From Biscogniauxia marginata (Eukaryota > Ascomycota > Sordariomycetes > Xylariales > Xylariaceae): 64,000 nt of DNA. The translations under genes and the position numbers were made by a program. The notes under the pieces are model-generated. The model saw only the letters and a program-made list of their open reading frames with translations. It was not told where the DNA came from and did not search any database. Where the stretch lies: positions 62,001 through 126,000 of the forward strand of contig MU404116.1 of NCBI GenBank assembly GCA_022695795.1, read 5' to 3'. Below are positions 35,654 through 46,694 of this stretch, in pieces (position 1 is the stretch's first letter; each line of letters opens with the position of its first letter).

Positions 35654-38600
35654 GAGAAATTGCGTATGAGTTAAGTAAGATGGTAAGAAAAAACACTAGA
35701 TGGGTGGGGGCGCGTTGACTGGTAGGCGTCGTGGCTACGGGGCGGGACGGGACGGGACCAGACTTGTTAATATTAAACTTTCGGACCGTATTATACCAGC
35801 GGCATGGGGGGGTCTTTTCTAGACACTTTGTTGAAAATTCTGAATGCGAATGAATTATGGATACTAGATGACTAGACGAATGGCTATCGTGTCAAGCACC
35901 TATGTGAGAGTGAGGCTATTCATGATGGATGGTTCAGTTACTACATGATAAGTCCTTATGTATCTGTTACAGGCCATTAAACGAGCTATCTGTCTTTTTC
36001 TAGTCCACCGGCAAGATGAAAGGGGGAGGCCACAATGTGTTGTGTTTTAACTAGGCATTATAGAAGAATGTAAGATAGAAAAAAAATTCTTTTAAAAAAA
36101 TAAAGGAAATGTGGATAGATATGTATAAGGAGAGCAAGGTATAAAATACCATCACTTACCTACCTAGTCTACCTTGGGTAGGTACTTGTTCATATATACA
36201 AAAGTTTTAAGCCCCTTATCTTATACTTACTTGCATACCTAGACAGCTATGTATGTACCTAGGTACTAATGTAAGCTATTCTTAGAGAAAACATTAGGGT
36301 AAAAAACGGGAATAAGAGAAATGTAGGTAAGTAAGGTGCGGGGCCGGAGGGCGTAGCGCACGGGGGGCACGGGGAATTACATACATACATACGTAACTCG
36401 GCAGCTCGGATGAGGCGGCTCACAGCAGGGGTGGGGAAAAGCCACTTTTTCCTTCGGCCGTTTCCCGGCGCATATTTTGTTTCGGGAAGTTATTAGGAGG
36501 CGGGTCCAGCGATTTCGGGAGAGGAGGAGAAGGAGGAGGGAAGGGCGGGAAACTGTTGTTATGAGAGAGTGGTTGGTTAGAACGGAAGTTGTTTGGTCGA
36601 TATGTAGGTAGGTAGGTAGATGGGTAGGTATTTCGTGGCGTTTAATGAAGGATGATGGGGAGGGGACGAATACCTACCTGTAACTTGGTTTGAGGCTGGA
36701 TTGGGTGAAGGCTGTCTGTTGATGGGGTGAGTTGACTTGCTTGTCTGTGTTTCTTATTTATGTAGGTATTCTTTATAGAAGAAAATACAATTTTTGCCTC
36801 GACGTGTTCTTGTTGTCCCCGTTGCGTTGCTTGAATTGTCTGGCATTAGCGGTGGACAAGATGGTTCGGGTGCTGTGGAGGTCGAGGGGAGCTTGCGTTA
36901 GGAACTCTTATTACAGGCTTTTATGAGTTTAATTACTAGGTTTCCTTTAATTCTGTCCCTGTTCCGGAGAGACTGCGTACATACATACATATGTATATGT
37001 GTGTATGTAGATTATAGTGGATGATGTTGATATATAAACAACCTCCGGCACAGTTTATTCCAAATCATATTGCGGTCTTTTTGGAGCGGATCGGTCATTC
37101 CATTCGGCCTTTTTATACATTGATGCGGGGAGCACCAATACGCCCGCTTAGAGGATATTGTCGCGCATACATCCACCGCACGAAGGCTATTTTCTCAACT
37201 CTAAGGAAGTGAACTAACTTACTAAATCTAGCAGGCAGGTTTAAGAGGCAGCAACTAGACTTTAGTTGAGTCCTTGTGGTAGTGAGCTTGGCAGCCGATG
37301 GGACATCGAGATCCACACTTCCTAATATGGCAACTCGGCTGTAAGCCGCAATTACCTATAGCCTTGGCTGTGTAACTTAGTAGCATGGGTTATGTAGCTC
37401 CATATGCGATAGTGACAGCACAATGATAATAATATCACCTTAGACTAATACACTTTATATTATTTTAATAAAATACTTTCTATGTCGATAAATATATTAC
37501 GGCACGGTGCTCGTAGCAGCATATAAGCCAACTTAGGGTATTAAATCAGCGGATTTGGTATTTTGTTACTGTCACAGCCATTGCTACAGTGGTCACTATT
37601 GCGGTTGCTGTGGTGAAGCTATTCGGATACGTTGCTATGACTGACTACGTTGCCACGGCTTAGTTTTGGTACTTAAAGAATGTATGTAGCTCGTTAGCAG
37701 TTTGAGGAACCTTTCTTTCCTCGCGCAATTCTTTCTCATTGTAATACAGAGATTTCTCGAGCCTTCGCGCCCTGAGTCTTATTGCAGTCCGTGACAGTTA
37801 CCCTTTTAAGAGCGGGGTGCTTTAATGTGGTTAATTTAGTTATTACCATGATAAATGTAAATCATCTGTTTTTTTAATACTTTTAAATTATGTATATTAA
37901 TAAATAAACATAATTTAATTATTATTATTATTTATTTATTACGGATTATATAAAGGTTAATTATTAAAAAAGTAATATCGTTTACTTTTATTACATTATT
38001 TTAAATATACTTATTTTATATTTTAACTTTATGTTATTCGGCGAGGATTATCACATTATACCACCTTTCACCTCTTTTAAAACTAGACAACCTGGTCTAA
38101 GTAAAAAAAAAGTTTGTGGCTTTCTTTAGTCGTAATAAGCAACAAAGTTTAAAGCATTTACTACTTTAATAAGGTTATTTCCAACGTTGACTTTTAAGTA
38201 GAAGATATGATAAGAGTCTAAGCTTAGTTGCCTTTCCATCATCGCGCAGTTCACCGTAATGAAGCTGGAATATTATACATGGCCCGAGTCGGATTGATCT
38301 TTCTTAGTCGTATGACACGCTTAAACATCGCACTGGAAACTGCACGTCCTAAGCCATCACGCAATAAAGGGTCACTTATTCCCATGAGATACTCGTACTA
38401 GAGATAAAAGAGATAAAATATATACCATGAATATATATATAATTAGGGAGAAGTAGGCACAATATAATAAAATGTGTCTTTATAATATACTAATATATGT
38501 ACCTTATTACAAGATGTTAAGAGGGGATGTAAAGAAGGCGGAAGATAATGGGGAGTTTCTCTCCTTATTTGATAATATGCTCATAGGTTTATTTCTGGAA

Positions 38601-39430
38601 GAGTGCACTGTACTGAGCACCACGTTGTCGACTTACGGGTACTGGGGTGAAGACCTACAACCAGATACTTAACTAAACTTCAACGCCACTTCCACGGCGG
38701 AAATTATATTATGTGAACGGATACTGTAGGGCATGTACGTATTTGAGTCGTCAAGGACCTCTAGACTCTCCATGTAGGCATTTTTGGGCTTAAAGGTTGT
38801 CATTGCCCATCGGAAAGTAACTAGAACCGAAATTTCTCGACGCATTTATATCGACGATGCATTTGTTCTTTTAGACACCGCTTTTGAGCACGACGTGGCA
38901 ACCGGCAATTAGTAGTAGCGTATATAAAAACCAGGCTGTTATTTTTCTTTAAGCATAACTCGCGTGATAATAACTTAAGCCTCTGTATTGGGCTGCGGAG
39001 TGAAAAAGAATTGTTATACAGCAGAATTTATCGAGTAGGGAGCTTCACGAGAAATACAAGGACATCGCCGCAAGTATGACATTAGGTATCTATCCCTTCT
39101 CAATCATATCAACCGGTTAAGGGTAGTCTCGTTACTGGATGAAATATTATATTTCTAATCTTAAGAGCATAAGCCAATTGTGATATAATCAGCGACTTTT
39201 TACTTGAATACATTCACATTGTTCTGTATTGGTCGAATAAGTGGTGCCTAGTAAAAGAAATTTCGTCTTGTTTATTGTATAGACGCGGCAAAAATACTCG
39301 TTAATACATAATTCAGATTACCAGATAATATCATTTAGTTATTTCTTGTTTCCATTTGAATTCTTTAAGCAGGGATTTCCAACCTAACTAGCCAAGAAAG
39401 CTCGGGAAGCTCCCCCCGCCCCTTTCTCCT
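35654..39430. other. Gene-poor, AT-rich region
   Basis: About 3.8 kb without a supported gene. The first kilobase has several TACCTAGGTA-type copies, including the 12-base palindrome GTACCTAGGTAC at 36255-36266 and a GTAGGTAGGTAGGTAG run near 36604. From about 37400 to 39400 the sequence is AT-rich, with long T/A runs and ATT-repeat-like text at 37860-37960. It may be decayed mobile DNA, but I recognise no transposon protein. The frame at 38472-38672 (plus) has no family similarity. Confidence 0.5.
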
Positions 39431-41270
39431 TCAAGGCTTCCAGCCACCAGTCCGTTCCCTGAAGAACCCGTCGGGGTCCACCTCGAGCGAGACCCTGTGC
39501 GCGAACTCCCTACTCTCGGGCCGCAGCCGGGCCCAGTAGTCCTGGCGGGAGAAGCCGTAGTTCATGAAAATGGGAAGGTAGACGTCGGACGGGAGCTTGC
39601 CCTCGTCCTGCCACTCAAGGACGCGCTCGCGGACGCCGCCGTACGTCTGCTCGTGCGTGGCCGCCATCTTGTCGTAGTCGCCCTGCGGCAGGAAGCTGTA
39701 GTTGAGCTCGATGATGAGCCGGTCCACCGCGTCGTCGGCGTCGATCAGGTCTTCGCCGCGCTCGCGCGCCGCCTGCGCGATCCGCTTCGGGAACGGCTGG
39801 TACGCGATCGAGGCGATGATTCCGGGCTCGAGGAGCGCCGTGCCCGAGACGTTGCGCCAGTGCGCGTGGATGCCGCCCATGACGTCCTCGCCGTACTCGG
39901 CGGACGGCAGGGGGATCGTCTCCGTCCCGATCTGCACCACGGAAAGGGGGACGACGACCCAGTTGCTCGTGCCCATGAGGTTGGCGTACGTGCGCGTCTT
40001 GCAGGTGTTGAGAATGGGACCGACGTCCGTGAAGTTCTTGAACGTCGCCTCGGGGGGCTCCGGGCCGTCGTAGAACAGGAACAGGATCCACGAGTCGAGC
40101 AGGTCGATGTTGCCGCGCTCTGCCGTCACGATCACCGCCGCTTTGTCGTCCTCGTTGTACTCGGTGAAGTCGCGCACGGCCTTAAGCAGCTTGGCGGCTG
40201 TCTCATCCGAGTGTATGAAGACGAGGTTTCCGCCCCAGACGTCGCCTTGGCGGTAGGTCTGAAGTGTATACGCGGTGACGATGGCGAAGTTGTTGCCGCC
40301 GCCCTTGAGAGCTTTGAATAGATCGGCATTTTGTGTACTGGATGCCGTCGCGATGGTGCCGTTGGCGAGAACGACTTCGTACTCCAGGACAGACGAAGCG
40401 GACCAGCCGTATTCAGCCGACACTAGTTAAAAGCGTGAGTTGAGAATTACCCTTTCTAGTAAACAAAATAGGGGTTAAACGCATGTCTCGGGATCAATTT
40501 GTCTTGATAAAGCAAATTCTAGCTCCCAATACAGGACAAAAGGGGGAAAATGAACTTTTGAAATACATACTGTATGAGAGGCCACCGCCGAGGATCAGTC
40601 CGCCTATGCCAGTGTTGCCGATTCGGCCACCCACAAAAGTCCAGCCCGTTCCATCAAGCTTGGCGGAGATCCCGTCGAGCCGATTGCCCGGACCTGCTCT
40701 AAGTATTCCGGTCTCTGGGTCCAGCAAAGCCTGGTCCAATTTTTGGGCTAATATGTGTTAACATTCCATAAATATTTGAAGAAGAGCATTATTCTTCTCC
40801 CGCTTCTCCTTCAATTTCCGACTATATCTAAGGCAGGTGATTGGATAAACTATTATACATACTACGGAAGAGTTAGTCATTATTACAGTAGACTAACTTC
40901 TGGTAAAATATGAAAATGATGATTTGAGAAATGACGAATCGTACCTCGAGATAAGGGGCCCGCCTGCAACACTTGCGAAGTAATTGTTCGGGTTGTGACC
41001 TCCGGACTTTATGGCGAAGTTCTCTGTGTTGTCGTTAAGGATCTTGACGATACTAGCCACCTCGGCGGCATCTTTAGGGAAGATGATACAGGAAGGCTTG
41101 AGGGCGCTGCATGAGGTAGACCAGTATTCGTTCTGCTCATCGATATACGATACAGAGAGAGGACTAGCGACTTCTATGTCAGTGTTCTCTTGCAGAGAGG
41201 AACAGGTGTCAGCACTAGCTAGCTGGACTAAGAGGATGCATGATAATAGGAATTCTCGAAGAGATATCAT
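39431..41270 (-). CDS. Secreted FAD-linked oxidoreductase, berberine-bridge-enzyme type
   Basis: The protein belongs to the vanillyl-alcohol-oxidase/BBE group with an FAD_binding_4 domain. Residues 1-20 form a signal peptide ending in ASA before DTCSS. FAD-site segments are AIKSGGHNPN (with the histidine that commonly binds FAD covalently), GWTFVGGRIGNTGIGGLILGGG and LKGGGNNFAIVT. The C-terminal BBE part ends with VDPDGFF. Exons are 41270-40945, then one starting at 40747 or 40698 and ending 40571, then 40422-39431. The first junction is problematic: the canonical acceptor before 40747 shifts the frame by one base, although that exon reads well as QKLDQALLDPETG. The acceptor before 40698 keeps the frame (481 residues) but drops about 15 residues normally present. 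The gene could therefore be damaged or oddly spliced. Its substrate is unknown. It stands alone in a gene-poor block. Confidence 0.75.
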
Positions 41271-44252
41271 CTTGAATAAAATGTATTGAATCTCTCCGTG
41301 ATCTGGATATCAAGTCCTGATCCCAGGAATCCAGAAAGTGGATAGTAATTGAGCTACGTACTCTCCTTACATTGATATAAGCCTAAGGACTGTCCTTCTT
41401 ATACCCGTTACATACGCTTAACACAACCAAGATATATTAACCCTAAGCTCCATCTAGTATAATAGTATCGTGGGTTAATGTTTCCTGCAAAAGCATATCG
41501 AGCTGAGATGTATTTATTAACATGCAAGCCTTCGAAGCGTGCCAATCATCGAAGGATCGGAACTATCGAATACCCCCATGGGAGAACCTTACAGCTTACT
41601 GATGTAGCATTCCTGGGGTTTGGAAAGCTCTCGTGTGATTGGAGGCACGGGTAGATGTAAGCTGAGAAAGGTCAATGTGACTCCCCTTTTGTCGGCCTCG
41701 ACTACGGCTGGTGATTCTGGGGTGTGCTCTGTTGACCAGTCGCGGAAGTTTTCGGACAGCCGCAAGGGGAACTACATAAGCTGACCAACATGGTACCTGA
41801 GGATGCCCAACGGTGGTCATAATGCGGAACAAAGATCGCGCTATCTTGTTCGTGACCAAATCCCGTCTTTCATCATCCCACTAGTTTATGAGATAGGACT
41901 CATGAGATGTGCGTTGGTGATGGGGTATAGGCATATGCTAGTAACGATGCCAAGATTGAGGCTTGCAGTTCCCTTTAGCCACTGAGGTAATACAACGTAG
42001 CTAGTATAGGAAGACTAACTGGGGCTGAATAGATAGCGTTCTCTCGCTTTATGGATCCCAAGCTCGTGATGCTGATGAAATAAGATTCATGTCTCAGTAG
42101 GGCCGTTCTCCATTGGTCTTAACTGTAGCTACTTGATTCGGCACACGTCATCTTACCCGCATCACGGTCGTTCATTGGGCCACCCAGAGATCTGTGGCTA
42201 CTGGGACGGCCCGGGAAACGTTCCATCTAAGGCGAAAAAAATTCACTAGTAATCTTTATAGTTTAGATCCCCTGGCCCTGGTCTGTGTTCTGGGCATTTC
42301 TTTGTTGTCATCTAATTACTCTGGGCCTTCTGTTCGACCGATCTGAGCGTAGGCACGTTACCTGAGTATGATACCGAAGCTATGTATTGGAAACTTTCCT
42401 ATTGGTGATAGGTTTCTGCAGTAACACTTTGCTTAATTCGTGTGCAGCTTTGGATTTGGCAATGATAGCCGACGAGCACCTGAAAAGACAAAGAAGAACG
42501 ATGGTTCTCGCTCACGGAGATCTACCTCCTGCGGTTACTTGCATGACCTCCCCCCCGGATGCCCGGCCTCCCGGACAAGGCTGGATTTCACTAGAACGTT
42601 TAGTGAGGGTCGGCGTAAGGGAGAGTGTCTTACATTGGTCACCAGATGTCGTAGCCGAGCTGGTGGCGTGTTGACGATGGCAAGGTGACTACAGCAAATA
42701 AGTGATGCCAAGATGATAGAAAAGTCTAGTGCATATCTCAAAAAAAAAAGTGAAGTCGCCAGAAGATGTGTGATCGTAGTCATCTTGTGAGAGCCTTGAT
42801 GACACGGTCTTGTGACAAACGACGAAAATCTTAAGAGATAAATTTATAGAAGCTTGTTTTAGGAGAAAATATGGGGCAAATGGCGATCATGGTTACGGCG
42901 GTTGTTTTTTAAATATGGCCATCTATCTATATAAGCTGGGCGTTATACCCTCCGGATCTGGACTTCATGCAGCTGTGGGGCGGGCGTCGTATAATTTCGT
43001 TCCTCGGCAGATCACAACCCTCGGCCACAACTCTTTTCTCTTGCCTAGCCTAGCAATCTGCGAGTTTCGTCACACATCCTCGTTCCGCCCTCTCTGTTCA
43101 ACTAGGGGGTTCTAATCCATGTAAAATGCATCTCAGCTCGTCTTGGGTTTTGGAACCGACTCACTTACTACCGAGATGTGGAGATAATCAGAGAAGCATG
43201 TTATTGTAGGTATGTCCGAACAGCAGGTTGTGATGAGGTTAACAAGATCAATGTAATAATATATTCTTCTACGTATGCTGTGTAGTTCCTTTCTCTGCAC
43301 TTGGACCTATTAGCCCCCTATCCATGCAAGCGATAGTACATATTGAATCATTAAACTTGTTGTCATTAGCAATGACCCTTGTGTAACCTATTACTCGTGG
43401 AAAGCTTTAAGTCCTGGAAGGTCTATTTCTGTAAGACTTTTGGTAGGTTGCTGAAAAGGGGTTTTAGTATCACCTGGGCCGCAGAATGACATCTACTCCA
43501 AAGAAATAAGAGAGAGAGAGAACCTGCAGTTTAGCTAAGCACGCATTGATAAGCTCTTATTTCGAGAGCCTCTACATACCCCTGATTAACAAGACTAGCT
43601 CTACTACATGTAAGCGCTAGAATCTGTCTGCATGGCGACGGATTATGGGGATTGGTAAACGATAAAACGTCGTAACACAGCATAGATTATGTATTAATCC
43701 TAGTTACAAAACGCAATTAGCGGCGTCGCTTTTGCGACACGAAAACATATCTTGTGACAATAAATACGACTTTGTATTGTGAGACTTATTAGTTTCTTAG
43801 TATGATTAATGATAGCGTAGTACAGATAGGCGGTATGCGCGGTGCTCGGTATTGCACGGTGCCTGACCGAAAGCGGAGGTGAAGGTCGTAAGTGAATGGA
43901 TGGCTGGAGTTCTGGTAGTGTCTCTGTATAGACAAAATATTGGACTAGTAAAAAATTCAATATTCAATATCGTGGGGGTTATTAGAGTTAAAAGACTGGA
44001 GATAAACTAACTGCACGTCTTACATAATACACGGCAAAACCAATACGCTAGCATGGAGGACAACTGCTGGCAGAACTGCCAGCTGCAAGCTTCAAAATGC
44101 ATTTTCTAACTTAAAGACTGCTTACCTAAGGTTAGAAAGCTCCCATCTCAAAGCCACCTATGGGGGCATAGCTCATTCATACACAAACTCACAACCGCAA
44201 CCATTCCACTCAAACTTACATAGCCTCGACTGTAGTTAACAGTTAACCAGCG
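41271..44252. other. Gene-poor region
   Basis: About 3 kb without a supported gene. Small frames such as 41596-41859 (minus), 42387-42674 (plus) and 43700-43960 (minus) show no domain, signal peptide or splice pattern. A perfect hairpin, GCTGGCAG-AA-CTGCCAGC, lies at 44066-44083, 170 bases before the tti2 start. Confidence 0.5.
44066..44083. repeat. Perfect inverted repeat upstream of tti2
   Basis: Two 8-base arms (GCTGGCAG and CTGCCAGC) flank a 2-base AA centre. The dyad is 170 bases before the tti2 ATG, so it could be a site for a dimeric regulator. There is no T run after it, so it does not look like a terminator. Confidence 0.5.
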
Positions 44253-46587
44253 ATGTTTGAGCGCCTTCTCAAAATCGCAAAGGAACTGGGTGAGGCGCAC
44301 TCACCACCGGAAGTTTCCGAGGCCCTCTCGCAAGGTATCTAGCTATCTTGGCCCCCCAAATACATTGTACCGGATCAGCATACTAAACAGTTGACAGCGG
44401 TGCCCGAGCAGATAACGATCCAAGATGTGAGAGATCTGTTATTTCCAGAAGACGGCGATGCAGCTACGAGGAATATCCAGGACTCCATAGCTGCCCTGTG
44501 GGCTGTATACGCTATCATGAAGAGTGGCAGTGTCTCCGAACATGAACATGAGGAAGAAAGCGATGACAACAAAAACTCAGCGGCCCTCAACGATATCGCC
44601 GCGCGTGTCGGTACGCTAATGGCGCCGGTATGTCCTAGTGTTCCTGTGGACGAAGGTACGTGTGTCTTCGTCATAGCTTTCAGCTCTAGGATCTACTATA
44701 AAATTGTACCCTCGCGGTGCGTACCATCGACGTATAAGCCTTACTGACTCTCAGTGGGTGATCGGGGGAAAAAAGAAGATAACACGGACTATGCGCCCCT
44801 CGCGCTTAAAGGCTCTCTAGGACTGCACATCCTAGACCTCCTAACAAAGTCCTACGCAGAGCAGATCGTGCTCCCCGGCTCCGCTCTCCTCTCCGTCGTC
44901 GCATACACGCGCCCCATCGACCCCTGGAGTGCGGATGCCGCGGCCTCGCTAGCGCAATCTCTCTTGCAGACGCACTTCCGACGACTTGCTGCGACTACGG
45001 CCCGGGGCAAGAGCAGAGACGGAGAGCAGCAGCAGCAGCAGCAGCAGCGCGCCAAGTTTATCGTCGCGGACGTCCTGGACGGGTTCCTGCGGCCGCTGTT
45101 CTCGCGGTCGCGCCCCGCCGCCGTGACGGCGTCGGGCCGCAAGGCCGAGTTCGTGGAGCCGGCGCGGTACGACTACATCGAGCGCGAGACGCCCGAGGCC
45201 AAGCCCTGGAAGTACACGCACCGGTACGCGGTCACGGTCTTCGAGTGGGCCGTCGGGTGCGCGGATGTGAGTGAGTTCTTGATTTTAGCACCTATGAACG
45301 GCAGGCACACAACTACTAATCAACCCCCTCCCTCCCGGGGTTTTTTTCTTCTTTTTTTTTTCTTCTCAATGCCATCCATCCATCCGTCCTCCCCAATCCA
45401 ACCAAAAACCCAAACCCGTCACTAACCCAACATCCCACGCAGCCCCCCCTCCTACAATCCCACTGGCCCCTCTTCACCCCGGTCCTCCTCGCCCTCCTCG
45501 ACGACCCTCAGGTCACGATCGCGACTCCGACTCCGACCGTCGCAGAAGCGGCAGCACCGGCAGCACCGGCAGAAGGCGTCAAGCTCCGCGCGCTGCGCGT
45601 CCTGCGCGCCTTCTGGGCGCGCCTCCCGCCCGCGCTGATGCGGGACACGGGCCTGGCGCCCGTCTTCGAGCAGGCCGTCTTCCCCTCGGTCCTGAGCCTG
45701 CCGTCGCTGACGCCCGAGGACGAGTCCGCCGCGCTGCTGGGGGCCGCGTACCCGGCCCTCTTCGACATGGCCGGTATCCCCGGGGGAAGGGGAGGAGGCG
45801 ACAATAGTAACGATGATGGTAGTAATGATGAGCAGCAGCAACGTGGGCACAAGGTCGTAGACTTCACCGAGGAGCAGCGGAAGCTGCTGGATCGGATCGT
45901 CCGGGAGGGCATAATGACGGGGTATCATCACGCGAAGGAGCACGTTCGCCTCGTGAGTCTGTTCTGCGAGAATTTGCGCTATCTCGTGGACGGGATAGGT
46001 ATACTCGCTGTCAAATACTTAAAGGTGTGTTTCCGTTTCAAATTCCGTTCCTATGCCCCTGGGATATACCACACTTGATCTGATCCTATCTACATTGATA
46101 CTTAAACTCCAACCCCCAACTCCTAATGCCGACCCATCTGGCATGACCCTGCCTGGCCCATCAAAAAGCCATTAAGATATATTAAACGCCGTCGTACAAT
46201 GCTAAGCGGGACTATTAATTACAGGAATTCATACCCATGGTGTCCGAGATCCTAACCGACCCCTTCGGCACCAAGCACCCGCCCTCGCTGCTCTCAGCCA
46301 CGAAGCTCCTCCAGGCGATCCTGTGCTCGTGCTGGCCCAGGGTGCCCCGCTACTTCAACGAGATTGTCAAGATGCTGATGCTCTGTTGGCTAAATGTCGA
46401 GGATGAAGACGCCTTCCCGGATGGCGGTCCGAGCCGGACGCAATTGAAAGACGAGCTCACCAGGACGTCCCAGATGCTCTCGGCGATCATGAAAGCGGCC
46501 GAATCAGACATGTCGGAACGCGTGAGCCCTCTAATCGAAAAGGAACCACAGCTTCGCAACCTATTCGGAGACCATGACGCAAAATGA
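44253..46587 (+). CDS. tti2: Tti2-family subunit of the TTT (Tel2-Tti1-Tti2) complex
   Basis: Tti2 acts with Tel2 and Tti1 as an Hsp90 co-chaperone that stabilises PIK-related kinases such as ATM/Tel1, ATR/Mec1 and TOR. Five exons fit in phase: 44253-44334, 44398-44655, 44755-45266, 45443-46024 and 46225-46587, giving 598 residues. Introns are GT-AG with clear branch-like TACTAA or TACTGA text before the first two acceptors. The conserved helical-repeat region includes WPLFTPVLLALLDD, TGLAPVFEQAVFPSVLSLPSLTP, GIMTGYHHAKEH, VKYLKEFIPMV and ILCSCWPRVPRYF, the pattern that defines the family. Exon 3 codes a run of seven glutamines, and exon 4 an Asn/Asp/Gly-rich loop, both likely disordered. Central exons are GC-rich. 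The stop lies 107 bases from the convergent Fig4 stop. Confidence 0.9.
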
Positions 46588-46694
46588 AGGCAGACGAACG
46601 CGGCAAACATATATTCGGCTCACGGAAGGAGAGTCCAAGGGGATCGGAGGCTTTCCTCGAAGGTGTCGCTCAACGGCGTCTGCGCGGACGAGTC

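Noticed and set aside
39497..40321. 274-codon plus-strand frame opposite the FAD oxidoreductase
   Set aside because: Antisense shadow of a GC-rich exon; Arg/Val/Leu-rich, no recognisable fold.
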